From assembly GCA_023250195.1 (NCBI GenBank), contig JAHFBF010000002.1, forward strand, positions 392,832 to 456,831: a stretch of DNA of 64,000 bases, in the 5' to 3' direction. The notes beneath the pieces were generated by a model, which did no database searches, had not been told where the DNA came from, and worked only from the letters and a program-made list of their open reading frames with translations. This document shows positions 27,258-37,585 of this stretch, piece after piece. Origin of the DNA: Candidatus Melainabacteria bacterium (GTDB lineage: Bacteria; Cyanobacteriota; Vampirovibrionia; 2-02-FULL-35-15). A program made the position numbers and the translations under genes. Position 1 is the first letter of the stretch; every line of letters begins with the position of its first letter.

Positions 27258-27788
27258 ATGGACAAGCTAAAAGAGAAAAAAGAAGTAGTACAAAGTTTTA
27301 AAGAGTTGTTTTCAAAATCTACTTTAACTATTGTTACTGATTACAGAGGTTTTACTGTTGCAGAAATTACCGATTTAAGAAAAAGACTACACAAAAACAA
27401 TGCTGATTATAAAATCGCAAAGAATACATTGATTAAACTTGCCGCTAAAGAAACAAATTTAACCGAACTGGAAGAATTCCTTAAAGGTCCTACTGCAATA
27501 TTATTAAGTTTCGGTGACCCCACTGCATGTGCAAAAACATTTGTTGAATTTATCAAGGAGATTGAAAAAGGACAAATAAAGGGTGGGGTTCTAGATGGAA
27601 AATTATTAACAAAGGATGAAATTAAAACCTTTGCATCACTCCCTTCAAAAGAAGTTCTTCTTGGTCAGATTGCAGGACTACTTACTGCAAATACTGCATC
27701 GATAGTAGGTATCTTTGAAAGTTTAATTAGAGACATTGCCCTTCTTACAGAAGAAGTAGCTAAAAAGAATTCCACAGGTAAGGAATAA
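27258..27788 (+). CDS. rplJ: 50S ribosomal protein L10
   Basis: 176 residues. The N terminus [21 protein letters not shown] and [22 protein letters not shown] and [12 protein letters not shown] are typical of L10. It binds 23S rRNA at the stalk base, and its C-terminal helix carries L7/L12 dimers. It is followed by rplL after 16 bp and is regulated by the leader in front. Confidence 0.98.
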   Translation: MDKLKEKKEVVQSFKELFSKSTLTIVTDYRGFTVAEITDLRKRLHKNNADYKIAKNTLIKLAAKETNLTELEEFLKGPTAILLSFGDPTACAKTFVEFIKEIEKGQIKGGVLDGKLLTKDEIKTFASLPSKEVLLGQIAGLLTANTASIVGIFESLIRDIALLTEEVAKKNSTGKE

Positions 27789-27804
27789 AAAAGGAGATAA
27801 AAAA

Positions 27805-28170
27805 ATGGCAGGTAAAGTAGAAAAATTGTTGGAAGATATTTCAACATTAACAATTCTTGAAGCATCTGAACTCAAGAAAATGATGGAAGAGAAGTTTGGT
27901 GTTACAGCAGCAGCACCTGTTGCAATGGCAGCAGTAGCAGCAGCCCCAGTTGAAGAAAAGGATGCATTTGATGTAGTCTTAGCAAGCGCAGGCGATAAGA
28001 AGATTGAAGTTTTAAAGGTAGTACGTGAAGTAACAGGACTAGGCTTAAAAGAAGCAAAAGATCTTGTTGACGGAGCACCAAAACCACTTAAAAACGGTCT
28101 TAAAAAAGACGAGGCAGAAAGCATTAAGAAAAAGATTGAAGCTGCTGGCGGCAAAGTAGAGTTGAAATAA
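27805..28170 (+). CDS. rplL: 50S ribosomal protein L7/L12
   Basis: 121 residues. N-terminal dimerisation domain ([27 protein letters not shown]), Ala-rich hinge, and the C-terminal domain [46 protein letters not shown] with the factor-binding helix. AAAGGAGATAAAAAA is a strong ribosome-binding site, as expected for the multicopy stalk protein. Confidence 0.99.
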   Translation: MAGKVEKLLEDISTLTILEASELKKMMEEKFGVTAAAPVAMAAVAAAPVEEKDAFDVVLASAGDKKIEVLKVVREVTGLGLKEAKDLVDGAPKPLKNGLKKDEAESIKKKIEAAGGKVELK

Positions 28171-28176
28171 CTATAG

Positions 28177-28198
28177 GGGCAGATCCATTTGTCTGCCC
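28177..28198. terminator. Inverted repeat after rplL
   Basis: GGGCAGA-TCCATTTG-TCTGCCC. Strong stem but no T-run, so it may only slow polymerase or stabilise the upstream mRNA before accC, which starts 22 bp later. Confidence 0.5.
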
Positions 28199-28220
28199 GG
28201 TTTAGGGCACCAATCAAAAC

Positions 28221-29564
28221 GTGTTCAAAAAATTACTAATTGCAAATAGAGGTGAAGTTGCACTTCGCATTATCCGGGCAGCTCGTGAGCTTGGAATTGA
28301 AACTGTTGCAGTTTACTCTCAGGCTGATGCAACTTCACTTCATGTAGAGCTAGCCGACGAAGCTTATTGTATCGGTCCTGCAAGATCAGCAAATAGTTAT
28401 TTAAACATCCCTTCAATAATCAGCACTGCAATTTTGTGCAGAGCAGATGCAATTCATCCCGGCTACGGATTTTTAGCTGAAAATGCAACCTTTGCTGAAA
28501 TGTGTGAATCACATGGAATTAAATTCATAGGACCAACATCAAAAAATATTTCTTCAATGGGAGATAAATCTACTGCTAAAACAATCATGAAAGATTCTAA
28601 GGTCCCTGTAATTCCAGGAATTGACGGTCTAATAGATAACTCACAAAAAGCAATTGAAGGTGCAAAAAATATTGGATATCCTGTCATTGTAAAAGCTACA
28701 GCAGGTGGTGGTGGAAGAGGGATGCGGGTAGCCTATGATGAAGAGCAATTAATCTCAAGTATTGATTCTGCAGCTCAGGAAGCAAACAATGCTTTTGGAA
28801 ATGCCGGTATTTATCTTGAAAGATATATTACAAAAATCAGACATATTGAAGTACAAATACTGGCTGATGAGCATGGAAACGTAATTCATCTTGGAGAGAG
28901 AGACTGCACAGTACAAAGAAGACATCAAAAATTACTGGAAGAAGCACCAAGCTTACACATCAACAGCACGCTAAGAGAAAAGATCGGACTCTATGCAGTT
29001 AACGCTGCAAAATCAATTAATTATAGAAATGCCGGCACAATTGAGTTTATCCTGGATCTGGAAACTAAAAACTTTTATTTTATGGAAATGAATACAAGGA
29101 TTCAGGTAGAACATCCAGTTACAGAAACAATTTATAATATTGATTTAATTAAAGCTCAGATAAGAATAGCCAGTGGTGAAAAACTCTGGTTAAAACAGGA
29201 TGATATTAAAATCAATGGTCATGCAATAGAATTTAGAATAAATGCTGAAGACCCGGAGAAAAATTTTGCACCTTCACCTGGAAGAATTGACGGATATATT
29301 GCACCGGGTGGACCAGGGGTAAGGGTGGACAGCCACTGTTACACAGGTTATGAAGTCCCTCCATATTATGATTCAATGATTGCAAAACTTATTGTATGGG
29401 ATAAAGACAGAAATCTTGCTATAAAGCGTGGAATTAGAGCACTGGATGAGTTTGCCATTACCGGAATTCATACTACAATTCCATTTCATTTAAAGGTTTT
29501 AGAACATCCAAAATTTATTTCCGGAGATTTTAGTACTGATTTCGTGGCTAAGGAATTCTCTTAA
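28221..29564 (+). CDS. accC: Biotin carboxylase subunit of acetyl-CoA carboxylase
   Basis: 447 residues, the usual length. [23 protein letters not shown] at the start, ATP-grasp glycine loop GGGGRGM, and the active-site stretch [14 protein letters not shown] mark biotin carboxylase. It carboxylates biotin on AccB as the first step of malonyl-CoA formation. accB is not in the window. The GTG start is used (CAAAACGTGTTC). It ends 4 bp inside the convergent secA gene. Confidence 0.96.
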   Translation: MFKKLLIANRGEVALRIIRAARELGIETVAVYSQADATSLHVELADEAYCIGPARSANSYLNIPSIISTAILCRADAIHPGYGFLAENATFAEMCESHGIKFIGPTSKNISSMGDKSTAKTIMKDSKVPVIPGIDGLIDNSQKAIEGAKNIGYPVIVKATAGGGGRGMRVAYDEEQLISSIDSAAQEANNAFGNAGIYLERYITKIRHIEVQILADEHGNVIHLGERDCTVQRRHQKLLEEAPSLHINSTLREKIGLYAVNAAKSINYRNAGTIEFILDLETKNFYFMEMNTRIQVEHPVTETIYNIDLIKAQIRIASGEKLWLKQDDIKINGHAIEFRINAEDPEKNFAPSPGRIDGYIAPGGPGVRVDSHCYTGYEVPPYYDSMIAKLIVWDKDRNLAIKRGIRALDEFAITGIHTTIPFHLKVLEHPKFISGDFSTDFVAKEFS

Positions 29565-32509
29565 ACTTCCACTTCTTCCTCATCTTCTTCGCTTTCCTCA
29601 TCATCTTCTTCATGGTTATGTCCATCATGTTCACTGTCATGCTCAACAGCTTCAATCTGAGCATGCATAAGTAAAACCACTGCTTCACGTTTTACATCAA
29701 TAAGCAGCTGTTCAAACATATCAAAAGCTTCTTTTTTATATTCCATTAATGGATCTTTTTGACCATAACCTCTTAAATGTATCCCTTCACGCAAGGCATC
29801 CATATTATGCAGGTGGTCTACCCATTTAGAGTCAATAACATGAAGCATAATCTGACGTTCAATTTCTTTTATATTTTCAACACCCAGATCTTTCTGCTTA
29901 ATTGAATATGCATCCTGTGCAGCCTGTTCCAATACTTCATTCAGATCTTCAAAGGATTTACAACTCAATTCTTCTACAGTAAGAGTATTATTTAATACAG
30001 GAAAATCAGCAATTAGTGCTTTATAGAGATTGGGCAAAGATTCATCCTGCCAGCTTTCCGGAGGAGTTTCAGGATTTATATGGGAATATAAAGTATTGTG
30101 GACATGGGCGTTTATCATTTCAATAACTGAATCACTTATATCTGAACCTTCTAATATCCTTCTTCTTTCACGATATATTACCTCTCTCTGGGTATTCATT
30201 ACGTCGTCATACTGCAGGACATGTTTTCTGAGATCAAAGTTATGAGCTTCTACACGTTTTTGTGCCCCTTCAACAGCATTAGTTACCATCTTGGCTTCTA
30301 TCGGTAGATCTTCTTCTGCTTTAAGAAAAGTCATAATACTGGAAATCTTTTCTCCACCAAAGATTCTCATTAAATTATCTTCAAGTGAAAGGAAAAATTT
30401 CGTTGAACCAGGATCTCCCTGTCTGGCTGCTCTTCCACGAAGCTGGTTATCTATTCTTCTTGATTCATGTCTTTCAGTACCTATAATGTGAAGCCCACCA
30501 AGCTCTACTACTTTTTCATGCTCTTTATCACACTCATCTTTAAACTTTTGAAATAATTCTTTCCATTTTTCTTTATATTCCAGGCTGTTTTGTTCCAGTT
30601 TAAATTTAGTCATAGCTTCGGCTGCTAAATAATCCGGATTTCCACCAAGAATAATATCAGTACCGCGCCCAGCCATGTTTGTAGCAATCGTAATAGAACC
30701 AAGCCTTCCCGCTTGAGCAACAATATAAGCTTCTCTTTCATGATTTTTAGCATTTAAGACATTGTGTGGAATCTTATTTCTTATTGCTTCTAGAACTACA
30801 ACCGATGATTCAAATCTATCCAGGACAAATGCAAGTTCACTATCTTTATATGTTTTTTTCAGTTCTTCAATAATTGGTTTAATATCACAACCCTTAAGAT
30901 TTCCTGGTCTATCTAAAAGCTTTATTAACTTTTCAGTCTGTTCATTATTGATTTTTCTCTCTTTTAAAGTTTTTAAAACTCTTTGAGCATTTTCCTGCAT
31001 TACTTTTGTCATTACCTGAGGCTTCGATAGAACTTCAGAAATTAATTCTGATTTTTCTATACTTATTGTTCCTACCAATACCGGTCTTCCTGCAAGATGA
31101 GTTTCCACTATCTCTTCAATACAAGAATAGAATTTGTATTTTTCAGTTCTATAAACCTGATCATCAATATCTCCTCTGACATTTATCTTATTTGTTGGAA
31201 TAGAAACCACATCAAGATTATAGATTTTTCTAAACTCATCCTTTTCTGTATAAGCAGTACCAGTCATCCCTGCTAATTTTGGATAAAGTCTGAATAAATT
31301 CTGAAAAGTAATGCTTGCCAGCGTCAAAGTTTCTTCCTGAATCGGTACTGATTCTTTAGCTTCAATAGCCTGATGCAGCCCATCACTCCAGCGTCGCCCC
31401 ATCATTAACCGTCCTGTAAATTCATCAACTATTACGACTTCCTGCTTGTTATTATTTTCCGGATTCGGTTTTATTACATAATCAATATCTTTTTTAAAAA
31501 GCTCTTTTGCTTTTAATCCCTGCAACAAATTATGAGCCAGGTTTGCACGAATATCCCACAAGTCATCAATACCAAGCAGCTTTTCTGCATTTTTAATACC
31601 ATCATCAGTAAGAATTACATTTTTTGCCTTTTCATCTACCCAATAATCACAATTGTGATCATCTTTATCCTTCCCCTTTTTAAGTCTCAGAGCAAGTTTA
31701 GACATTGTAATGTAAATTTCTCTCTGGCTTTTGGTAGGCATTCCAGAAATAATCAAGGGGGTTCTTGCTTCATCAATTAAAATACTGTCAACCTCATCTA
31801 CAATTGCATAAAAATAATCTCTTTGAACACAGTTCTTTAAATTTGTTTCCATATTGTCTCTTAAATAATCAAAACCAAATTCATTGTTAGTGCCATAAGT
31901 AATATCTTTTCTGTAAGAATATAATTTTTCGGTTTTCTTCTGGTTCGGTATAACCAACCCAACATCCATTCCTAAAAAGTTATAGATTTTACCCATCCAT
32001 GCAGAATCACGCTTTGCAAGGTAATCATTAACAGTTACTACATTAACTCCACGCCCACATAATGCATTTAAATAAACCGGCAGTGTTGCAACCAGCGTTT
32101 TACCTTCACCAGTTTTCATTTCAGATATATTTCCATTATGAAGTACGATTCCACCCATAAGCTGTACATCAAAATGCCTCATATTTAAAACTCTTTTTGA
32201 GACTTCTCGAACCAGCGCAAAAGCTTCAGGCAAAATCTCATATAGAACTTCAGACGTAGCTCTGGCTCTTGTAGTCCTTATAATTCCAGGAATTTTTGGA
32301 GCATCTTCAGGTATTAATAATCTGTCTTCAACATTTTTTAATTTATTGTCTATTATGCCTTTAAAATATGGGGTTTTTGCTTTTAGTTCATCATCAGAAA
32401 GTTTCGAGATTTCTGTTTCCAAGCTATTTATTTTTTCAACCAAAGGTTGAATAGCCTTTATTTTAGCCTCGCTATTTTCACCAAACAGTTTTTCCAGGAA
32501 CTTCAGCAT
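29561..32509 (-). CDS. secA: Preprotein translocase ATPase SecA
   Basis: 982 residues with Walker A in [33 protein letters not shown], the preprotein-binding insertion, [17 protein letters not shown] and the helical scaffold. SecA drives proteins through SecYEG. The usual C-terminal Cys-rich zinc motif is missing; instead the tail is His/Asp/Glu-rich ([20 protein letters not shown]). It is divergent from panC with only 41 bp between the starts. Confidence 0.98.
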   Translation of the reverse strand: MLKFLEKLFGENSEAKIKAIQPLVEKINSLETEISKLSDDELKAKTPYFKGIIDNKLKNVEDRLLIPEDAPKIPGIIRTTRARATSEVLYEILPEAFALVREVSKRVLNMRHFDVQLMGGIVLHNGNISEMKTGEGKTLVATLPVYLNALCGRGVNVVTVNDYLAKRDSAWMGKIYNFLGMDVGLVIPNQKKTEKLYSYRKDITYGTNNEFGFDYLRDNMETNLKNCVQRDYFYAIVDEVDSILIDEARTPLIISGMPTKSQREIYITMSKLALRLKKGKDKDDHNCDYWVDEKAKNVILTDDGIKNAEKLLGIDDLWDIRANLAHNLLQGLKAKELFKKDIDYVIKPNPENNNKQEVVIVDEFTGRLMMGRRWSDGLHQAIEAKESVPIQEETLTLASITFQNLFRLYPKLAGMTGTAYTEKDEFRKIYNLDVVSIPTNKINVRGDIDDQVYRTEKYKFYSCIEEIVETHLAGRPVLVGTISIEKSELISEVLSKPQVMTKVMQENAQRVLKTLKERKINNEQTEKLIKLLDRPGNLKGCDIKPIIEELKKTYKDSELAFVLDRFESSVVVLEAIRNKIPHNVLNAKNHEREAYIVAQAGRLGSITIATNMAGRGTDIILGGNPDYLAAEAMTKFKLEQNSLEYKEKWKELFQKFKDECDKEHEKVVELGGLHIIGTERHESRRIDNQLRGRAARQGDPGSTKFFLSLEDNLMRIFGGEKISSIMTFLKAEEDLPIEAKMVTNAVEGAQKRVEAHNFDLRKHVLQYDDVMNTQREVIYRERRRILEGSDISDSVIEMINAHVHNTLYSHINPETPPESWQDESLPNLYKALIADFPVLNNTLTVEELSCKSFEDLNEVLEQAAQDAYSIKQKDLGVENIKEIERQIMLHVIDSKWVDHLHNMDALREGIHLRGYGQKDPLMEYKKEAFDMFEQLLIDVKREAVVLLMHAQIEAVEHDSEHDGHNHEEDDEESEEDEEEVEV

Positions 32510-32550
32510 AAGATGAATATCTTTTATGTTATCCTAACCTAAGATATCAT

Positions 32551-33402
32551 ATGACATCATTAATTAAATCAGTTCAAGACATAAAAAATGTAATTGCTGA
32601 ATCTGAAAGACCATTAGCATTAGTTCCTACTATGGGCTCATTGCATGAAGGACATATTTCTCTTATAAAAGCTGCTAAGAATGAATGCAGGACAACTATT
32701 GTTTACATATTTGTAAATCCTCTTCAGTTTGGACCAAATGAAGATTTTAATGAGTACCCGCGAAATATAACTGGAGACCTGAAGATATGCGAAGAAAACA
32801 ATGTAGATTTTGTCTTTGCGCCTGAGGCAGGTGAAATATATCCTGATATAGAAAATGCAAAAAAAAATCCAATTACCCCACCTGATAAATTGAGGAATAT
32901 TCTATGTGGGAGAACCAGACAAAATCACTTTAGTGGTGTTGCAACAGTTATAAAAAGATTTTTAGACATAGTAGAACCTGATTTTATTTATTTTGGAGAA
33001 AAAGACTTACAACAACTCCATGTTATCAAATGGCTTATAAAAGAATTTAATCTGCCTGTGACTCTCAAATCCTGTCCTACAGCAAGAGAAAGTACAGGAC
33101 TTGCATATAGTTCCAGGAATAAATATTTAACCCATGAGCAGGAAGTCATTGCAGCAAATTTGTATAAATCCTTAAAGCTTGCCAAAGGAAATACTCGCAG
33201 TGGCATGTTTTCGATAAATAAGTCCATTCTTGAAAGCCTTATATTTCTTTCCCCTTTTCCCGAAATTAAGATAGAGTATTTTGAAGCAAGAGATAAAACA
33301 AATTTAGACAAAGTGGCTGACGATGCAAAGCATGGGTTTTATTATCTAATCGCAGCAAGGATTGGAAAAATAAGATTAATAGATAATATTGAAGTAACGT
33401 AA
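32551..33402 (+). CDS. panC: Pantothenate synthetase
   Basis: 283 residues. VPTMGSLHEGHISLI (HIGH-type motif), VYIFVNPLQFGPNEDF, GRTRQNHFSGVATVI and YFGEKDLQQL are all PanC hallmarks; SSRNKYL completes the KMSKS-like loop. It joins pantoate and beta-alanine with ATP on the way to coenzyme A. cmk starts 16 bp downstream. In many cyanobacteria these two enzymes are one fused protein; here they are separate neighbours. Confidence 0.96.
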   Translation: MTSLIKSVQDIKNVIAESERPLALVPTMGSLHEGHISLIKAAKNECRTTIVYIFVNPLQFGPNEDFNEYPRNITGDLKICEENNVDFVFAPEAGEIYPDIENAKKNPITPPDKLRNILCGRTRQNHFSGVATVIKRFLDIVEPDFIYFGEKDLQQLHVIKWLIKEFNLPVTLKSCPTARESTGLAYSSRNKYLTHEQEVIAANLYKSLKLAKGNTRSGMFSINKSILESLIFLSPFPEIKIEYFEARDKTNLDKVADDAKHGFYYLIAARIGKIRLIDNIEVT

Positions 33403-33418
33403 AGTTTCGAATTTAAAA

Positions 33419-34093
33419 ATGAAGCTTGAAAATAAAAACCACCAGATAGCAATAGATGGCCCGGCAGGCTCGGGTAAAAGTACAATTGCAAAATTATTAG
33501 CCAGGAAACTCAAATGTTTATACATTGACAGCGGAGCAATGTATCGTGCAGTCACCTTATACATCATTGAAAATGATCTCCTAAACAAGTCAGAAAATAC
33601 AATTACCCGTCATCTGAAAAAAATAAAAATAACCTTCAGAGAAAACAAAAAAGGACAGGCAGTGATTTTAAACAATAAAGATGTTTCAAAAAAAATCAGA
33701 TCACTGGTAGTAAGCAAAGAAGTAAGCAAAGTATCCAGCAAAAAAAATGTTCGCAAAGAATTGGTAAAGAGACAAAGAGAAATTGCTAAAAATCAATTTA
33801 TTGTAATGGATGGAAGAGATATTGGAACTACAGTGTTCCCAGAAGCAGATTTAAAAATATATTTAACAGCATCCCCTTATATAAGAGCAATTAGAAGAAA
33901 AAAAGATTTAGAAAACCTCTCCGAACGAATTTCAACAAATGCTCTCATTAAACAAATACAAAGACGGGATGACCTTGATAGCTCAAGGATGATATCACCA
34001 CTATCAAAAGCACAAGATGCAATAGTTATAGACACTACAAATCTAACAATTAGTAATGTTTTAAAACTAATTAATTCATTCTTACCTGCATAA
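33419..34093 (+). CDS. cmk: Cytidylate kinase
   Basis: 224 residues. P-loop IDGPAGSGKSTIAKLLA, CLYIDSGAMYRAVTLY, MDGRDIGTTVFPEADLKIYLTAS and the lid region QRRDDLDSSR identify CMP kinase. It phosphorylates CMP/dCMP. Its neighbours are panC upstream (16 bp) and a Lon-N-domain gene downstream (18 bp), apparently one transcript of three genes. Confidence 0.96.
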   Translation: MKLENKNHQIAIDGPAGSGKSTIAKLLARKLKCLYIDSGAMYRAVTLYIIENDLLNKSENTITRHLKKIKITFRENKKGQAVILNNKDVSKKIRSLVVSKEVSKVSSKKNVRKELVKRQREIAKNQFIVMDGRDIGTTVFPEADLKIYLTASPYIRAIRRKKDLENLSERISTNALIKQIQRRDDLDSSRMISPLSKAQDAIVIDTTNLTISNVLKLINSFLPA

Positions 34094-34111
34094 TGAGGTT
34101 ATAATATCCCT

Positions 34112-34777
34112 ATGACTGAAAGAAAGAATATGCTGCCTGTTTTCCCCTTACCAGAGGTAGTTATGTTCCCAGAAATGAATTTACCGCTTCATATCTTTGA
34201 AGAGAGATATAAGCAGCTTATATCCGATTGCTTAAAGACAGATAAGCGGTTTGGTATTGTTCTCGAAAAAGAAAATAACCTGTGCGCTAAAGTAGGCACC
34301 TTAGTAGAAATTCTTGATGTTGAGAATCTGGAAGATGGAACGATGAATATCTTTACTGAGGGGGGGGAAAGATTTGAAATAATAAGTCTTTTAACTGAAG
34401 AACCTTATTTTGTAGCAGAAATTCAGCCTTATGAAGATACAGACATCGAGATAGATAATGAATTAAAATCATTCTTAAAACAAATTAGACAACTTGCCTC
34501 AAAAGCTTTGAAAATTTTTGATTTGATTTCTGATGAAGAGAATTTAAAGAAAATAAAACTGCCAAGTAAACCTGATGAACTTTTATTTTTAATTTCCACA
34601 AATCTGACATGCTCTCATGAAGAGAAACAAGCAATTTTAGAAATAAGATCAATAAGAGAGAGAGCCAAAAAAATAATGCCCTTGTTAAAAGATGAACTAC
34701 AAAAACTAGAGGTCCTGCTGGAAAATAAAAATACAAAAAAAGATGTAGAAAAAAACGGCAAATTAAAAATTCATTAG
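34112..34777 (+). CDS. Lon N-terminal substrate-binding domain protein
   Basis: 221 residues resembling the stand-alone Lon N-domain (LON substrate-binding) proteins: LPVFPLPEVVMFPEMNLPLHIFEERYKQLISDCL, FGIVLEK, VGTLVEI, GGERFEI and a helical C-terminal part. No ATPase or protease domain is attached. Such proteins are common in cyanobacteria and proteobacteria, with unclear function. Codons for EGGE include a run of eight G (34360-34367), rare in this genome and a possible slip site. Confidence 0.85.
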   Translation: MTERKNMLPVFPLPEVVMFPEMNLPLHIFEERYKQLISDCLKTDKRFGIVLEKENNLCAKVGTLVEILDVENLEDGTMNIFTEGGERFEIISLLTEEPYFVAEIQPYEDTDIEIDNELKSFLKQIRQLASKALKIFDLISDEENLKKIKLPSKPDELLFLISTNLTCSHEEKQAILEIRSIRERAKKIMPLLKDELQKLEVLLENKNTKKDVEKNGKLKIH

Positions 34778-34806
34778 TAGAGGCATGCCAGTCTCTACTT
34801 TTTTTT
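34776..34806. terminator. Terminator overlapping two convergent stop codons
   Basis: AGTAGAG-GCATGCCAGT-CTCTACT followed by eight T. The stem contains both the stop of the Lon-domain gene and that of the convergent membrane protein gene. Confidence 0.8.
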
Positions 34807-35229
34807 ACGACGTGAAATTAATATCCCTATATAACCGCCAAGTGCAGCAAATAAGACCGTAATAACAATCACAAAAATACTGGTAGTTAGAAACAAAGCA
34901 GGCAACAGCTCTAAAAAATTCGGTATAGAACCGGCTTCTTTTGGCCAATTTTTTTCCAGAGTTCTAATCAACATCTGCTGATTATCAGAAGATCTAAAAG
35001 AAATCAGAGTAAGAATATCAAGGAAGGTTCCACCTATAATCCCTGAGAATAGCCCTAAAAAAAGGCCATCGCTAATAGATCCAATTTGTTTGGTAATTTT
35101 ATTTGCAAGTCTAACAGTTACATAGCCACCGGCTATTGCCCATAAAAATATTGCCGGCACAAAAACTACTGAAAGCATTGCGATTAACAATCCACCAAAA
35201 ATCACCGGTTTTAAATAAGGATCTTTCAT
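34795..35229 (-). CDS. Polytopic membrane protein, function unknown
   Basis: 144 residues with four predicted transmembrane helices (PVIFGGLLIAMLSVVFVPAIFLWA, LFLGLFSGIIGGTFLDIL, ALFLTTSIFVIVITVLFAALGGYIG) and a basic end RRKKK. It looks like the small Gly-rich DUF-type membrane proteins of unknown role. Its ribosome-binding site (CGGAG, 6 nt before the ATG) is part of the dispersed repeat at 35230-35345. Confidence 0.7.
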   Translation of the reverse strand: MKDPYLKPVIFGGLLIAMLSVVFVPAIFLWAIAGGYVTVRLANKITKQIGSISDGLFLGLFSGIIGGTFLDILTLISFRSSDNQQMLIRTLEKNWPKEAGSIPNFLELLPALFLTTSIFVIVITVLFAALGGYIGILISRRKKK

Positions 35230-35345
35230 ATATCGCTCCGTGTCAACCCTTTTTTATTTTATCTTAAAAAGGGTTGGATACTCTGCTCTTAGCGGCTAAT
35301 TCTTTTTAACGTTCCGGTTTTTCGCAGATGGAAAAACCTTCACTT
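35230..35345 (-). repeat. SEGFS-type dispersed repeat, copy 1
   Basis: On the minus strand: AAGTGAAGGTTTTTC, CGAAAAACCGGAACGT, AAGAATTAGCCGCTAAGAG, a hairpin (CAACCC...GGGTTG, 35244-35276) and ACGGAGCGATATAT. Matches copy 2 at 37586-37676. It supplies the C-terminal codons of the methyltransferase gene before it (SEGFSICEKPER) and the ribosome-binding site of the gene after it. Confidence 0.8.
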
Positions 35346-35851
35346 AAATTTCTCTTATCTTTATATAATTCATGAAGATAATGATATATTACTATACTTC
35401 CCGAACACGAAAGATTCAGTGAATGCACTAAGCCAAATTGAGGAATTTCAAGAACAGGAAAACCGCTGCTTTGTTTAAATAATGCCGGTAATCCACCTTT
35501 TTCAGCTCCAAGAAAAAATAAAGGGTTTTTAGGATAATTAAATTCAAATAAAGACTTTGAGTTTTCCGTTTGTTCAACTAAAACTAAATTATAGTCACTA
35601 TTTTTCACAAATAGAAGGAAATCCTCAAGTTTCTCAAAATAATTTATTTTTGTCCATTTATCACTCGAAACTGCGGCATAGGTATTATAACTTTTATCTC
35701 CAATTAAAAAGAATTCTTTGCCTTTAGCACAATGCACTGTTCTAAGCAGTGAACCAATATTAAACTCTTTTGAGATGTTGTAAACAGCAACTGCAAATGG
35801 ATGCATCCATGAAAAATATTCCTCAAGTTTTTCATCCCTTTCTTCTGACAT
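35306..35851 (-). CDS. SPOUT-family (TrmH/SpoU) RNA methyltransferase
   Basis: 181 residues. Motif 1 EFNIGSLLRTVHC, motif 2 PLFFLGAEKGGLPALF and motif 3 IPQFGLVHSLNLSCSGSIVIYHY define the knotted SPOUT fold that binds SAM. It 2'-O-methylates tRNA or rRNA ribose; the target is not known. The last dozen residues (SEGFSICEKPER) come from a dispersed repeat, so the ancestral C terminus was shorter or different. Confidence 0.88.
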   Translation of the reverse strand: MSEERDEKLEEYFSWMHPFAVAVYNISKEFNIGSLLRTVHCAKGKEFFLIGDKSYNTYAAVSSDKWTKINYFEKLEDFLLFVKNSDYNLVLVEQTENSKSLFEFNYPKNPLFFLGAEKGGLPALFKQSSGFPVLEIPQFGLVHSLNLSCSGSIVIYHYLHELYKDKRNLSEGFSICEKPER

Positions 35852-35873
35852 ATTTTCAGTTATTATCTGTCAA

Positions 35874-37577
35874 CTATTGGCTTTTAGCTGCAAGTTGATT
35901 TCCAGCAGCTATTTCTTGAATTGAAACATTGATTAAAGGACGCTTACCAATAAGCTCTAAAACACTTTTATTTACAACATCCCTAACAATTGATTTTAAA
36001 TTTAGAATTTCCTTTTCTTCTTTTTCAACGCTTTGTTTAACCGCTTCTTTTACTAACTCTACAGTCCCAAGACAAAATGCTCTCCAGTCTTTCCCTTTTG
36101 CGAAAGAACATGCTTCAGCTAAAATTTCAGGACCTGCAATAATATTTCTTTTTTTATCTACAGCAAGTGCTATTGTTATCGTTCCTTCTTTAGACAATGA
36201 TATTCTTTCTTTCATTGTAGTTTCATCTATATCCAGTTTTTTTGCCTGATTATAGTAAATTGACGGGGCTGGTATTTTATTTGCAACCCTGGCAACCTGT
36301 TCTCTTAACTCAAGAACATCACCATTCTTTAAAATGTGAATATCATTTGGACTAATCCCCATCATCTCTGCAATATTTCCATACTGAACAAGCTGTCTTT
36401 CTTCTCCATGTGAAGGAGCAAATGACCTGGGCTTTGTAACTGTAAGCATAAACTTTGATTCTTCCTGTGCCGCATGACCTGAAGAATGTACTCCCTGTCC
36501 ACGCCCACCGATAATCTGTACTTTCTGAACAAAAAACTGATCCATAGTATGAGCCAGAATTCTTGCAATCCCTGGCGCAGGATTAGAGCTTACAACTATA
36601 ATATCCTTAGATTTAATTTTAATCTGAGGATGCTCATTCTTTGCAACGCTGATTAAAGTAGATAAAAAATCCCCGTATTTCCCGGAAGCTAGAATAACGA
36701 CTTCATTGTCTTTTAAACTGTTAAGCTCTTTTTCCTGTATAAATAATTTCTTATCAAAGTCAATAAAACCTGCATTAACTGCAGTATGAATTTTATTTGT
36801 CAGGTATTCTCCAGCAAGAAAAATCTTTTTGCCGTTTTTCTGTGCCAGTTTAAATATAGTCTGAAACTTATATAAATTATTAGCATAACTAACAATAATC
36901 ACTCTTGAAGAGGACTCTTTAAATATCTCATCAAATCTTTTAGTAATTGAACGCTCTGATTGAGAATACCCGGGTGATTCAATATTTATAGAATCACTAA
37001 TTAAAAGATCTACCCCTTCTTCTCCAGCTTTAGAATATGTATAGTAATCCAGCAGATTACCATCAAGCGGAGTTTGATCAACTTTGTATGAACCTGTGTA
37101 TAAAACATTTCCAGTTGAATGTTTAATAAACAATCCATAAGTATCAGGAAGCATAGAGGTATTTCTTATAGGAATAATACTGAATTCTCCGACATTAAAT
37201 TCTTTTCTCGGTTCAAGAAACTCACACTCAGGCAGGGTATTATTTTTTATCTGGGACTTTAACATTTCCAGAGCAAGTTTTGAACCCCAGATCTTTGGAA
37301 TTTTTACTTTATCCAAGAGATAAAATACTCCGCCAGAACAATCATCATGAGCAGAAGTTAATATCAAGCCCTTTATTTGTGATTGATTTTCACTTAAATA
37401 AGTCGCACTTGGCAATATAAGATCTACACCTGTCAAATCAAAGCCAGGAAGCATCATTCCAAAATTTACAATTACAATTTCTCCCTTACTTTCAAGAATC
37501 CAGGAATTCTTCCCAATTTCACCATGTCCACCAAGTGGAATTACTCTTAATATGTCTTTTGTATCTTTTGTTTTCAT
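35874..37577 (-). CDS. RNase J homologue with degenerate active site
   Basis: 567 residues with the RNase J plan: beta-lactamase half, beta-CASP insert (SERSITKRFDEIFKESSSRVIIVSYAN) and C-terminal domain. Start is the ATG at 37577 (a longer frame reads into the upstream repeat). The metal site is eroded: the HxHxDH motif reads S75-A-H77-D-D79-C80, the next His is T140 (IRNTSMLPD for VNHSIPD) and the ligand Asp is S163 (YTGSYK for HTGDFK). Only HSSGHA and SHGE remain. It is therefore probably inactive as a nuclease and may be an RNA-binding or regulatory partner. Confidence 0.82.
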   Translation of the reverse strand: MKTKDTKDILRVIPLGGHGEIGKNSWILESKGEIVIVNFGMMLPGFDLTGVDLILPSATYLSENQSQIKGLILTSAHDDCSGGVFYLLDKVKIPKIWGSKLALEMLKSQIKNNTLPECEFLEPRKEFNVGEFSIIPIRNTSMLPDTYGLFIKHSTGNVLYTGSYKVDQTPLDGNLLDYYTYSKAGEEGVDLLISDSINIESPGYSQSERSITKRFDEIFKESSSRVIIVSYANNLYKFQTIFKLAQKNGKKIFLAGEYLTNKIHTAVNAGFIDFDKKLFIQEKELNSLKDNEVVILASGKYGDFLSTLISVAKNEHPQIKIKSKDIIVVSSNPAPGIARILAHTMDQFFVQKVQIIGGRGQGVHSSGHAAQEESKFMLTVTKPRSFAPSHGEERQLVQYGNIAEMMGISPNDIHILKNGDVLELREQVARVANKIPAPSIYYNQAKKLDIDETTMKERISLSKEGTITIALAVDKKRNIIAGPEILAEACSFAKGKDWRAFCLGTVELVKEAVKQSVEKEEKEILNLKSIVRDVVNKSVLELIGKRPLINVSIQEIAAGNQLAAKSQ

Positions 37578-37585
37578 TCTTTTTA

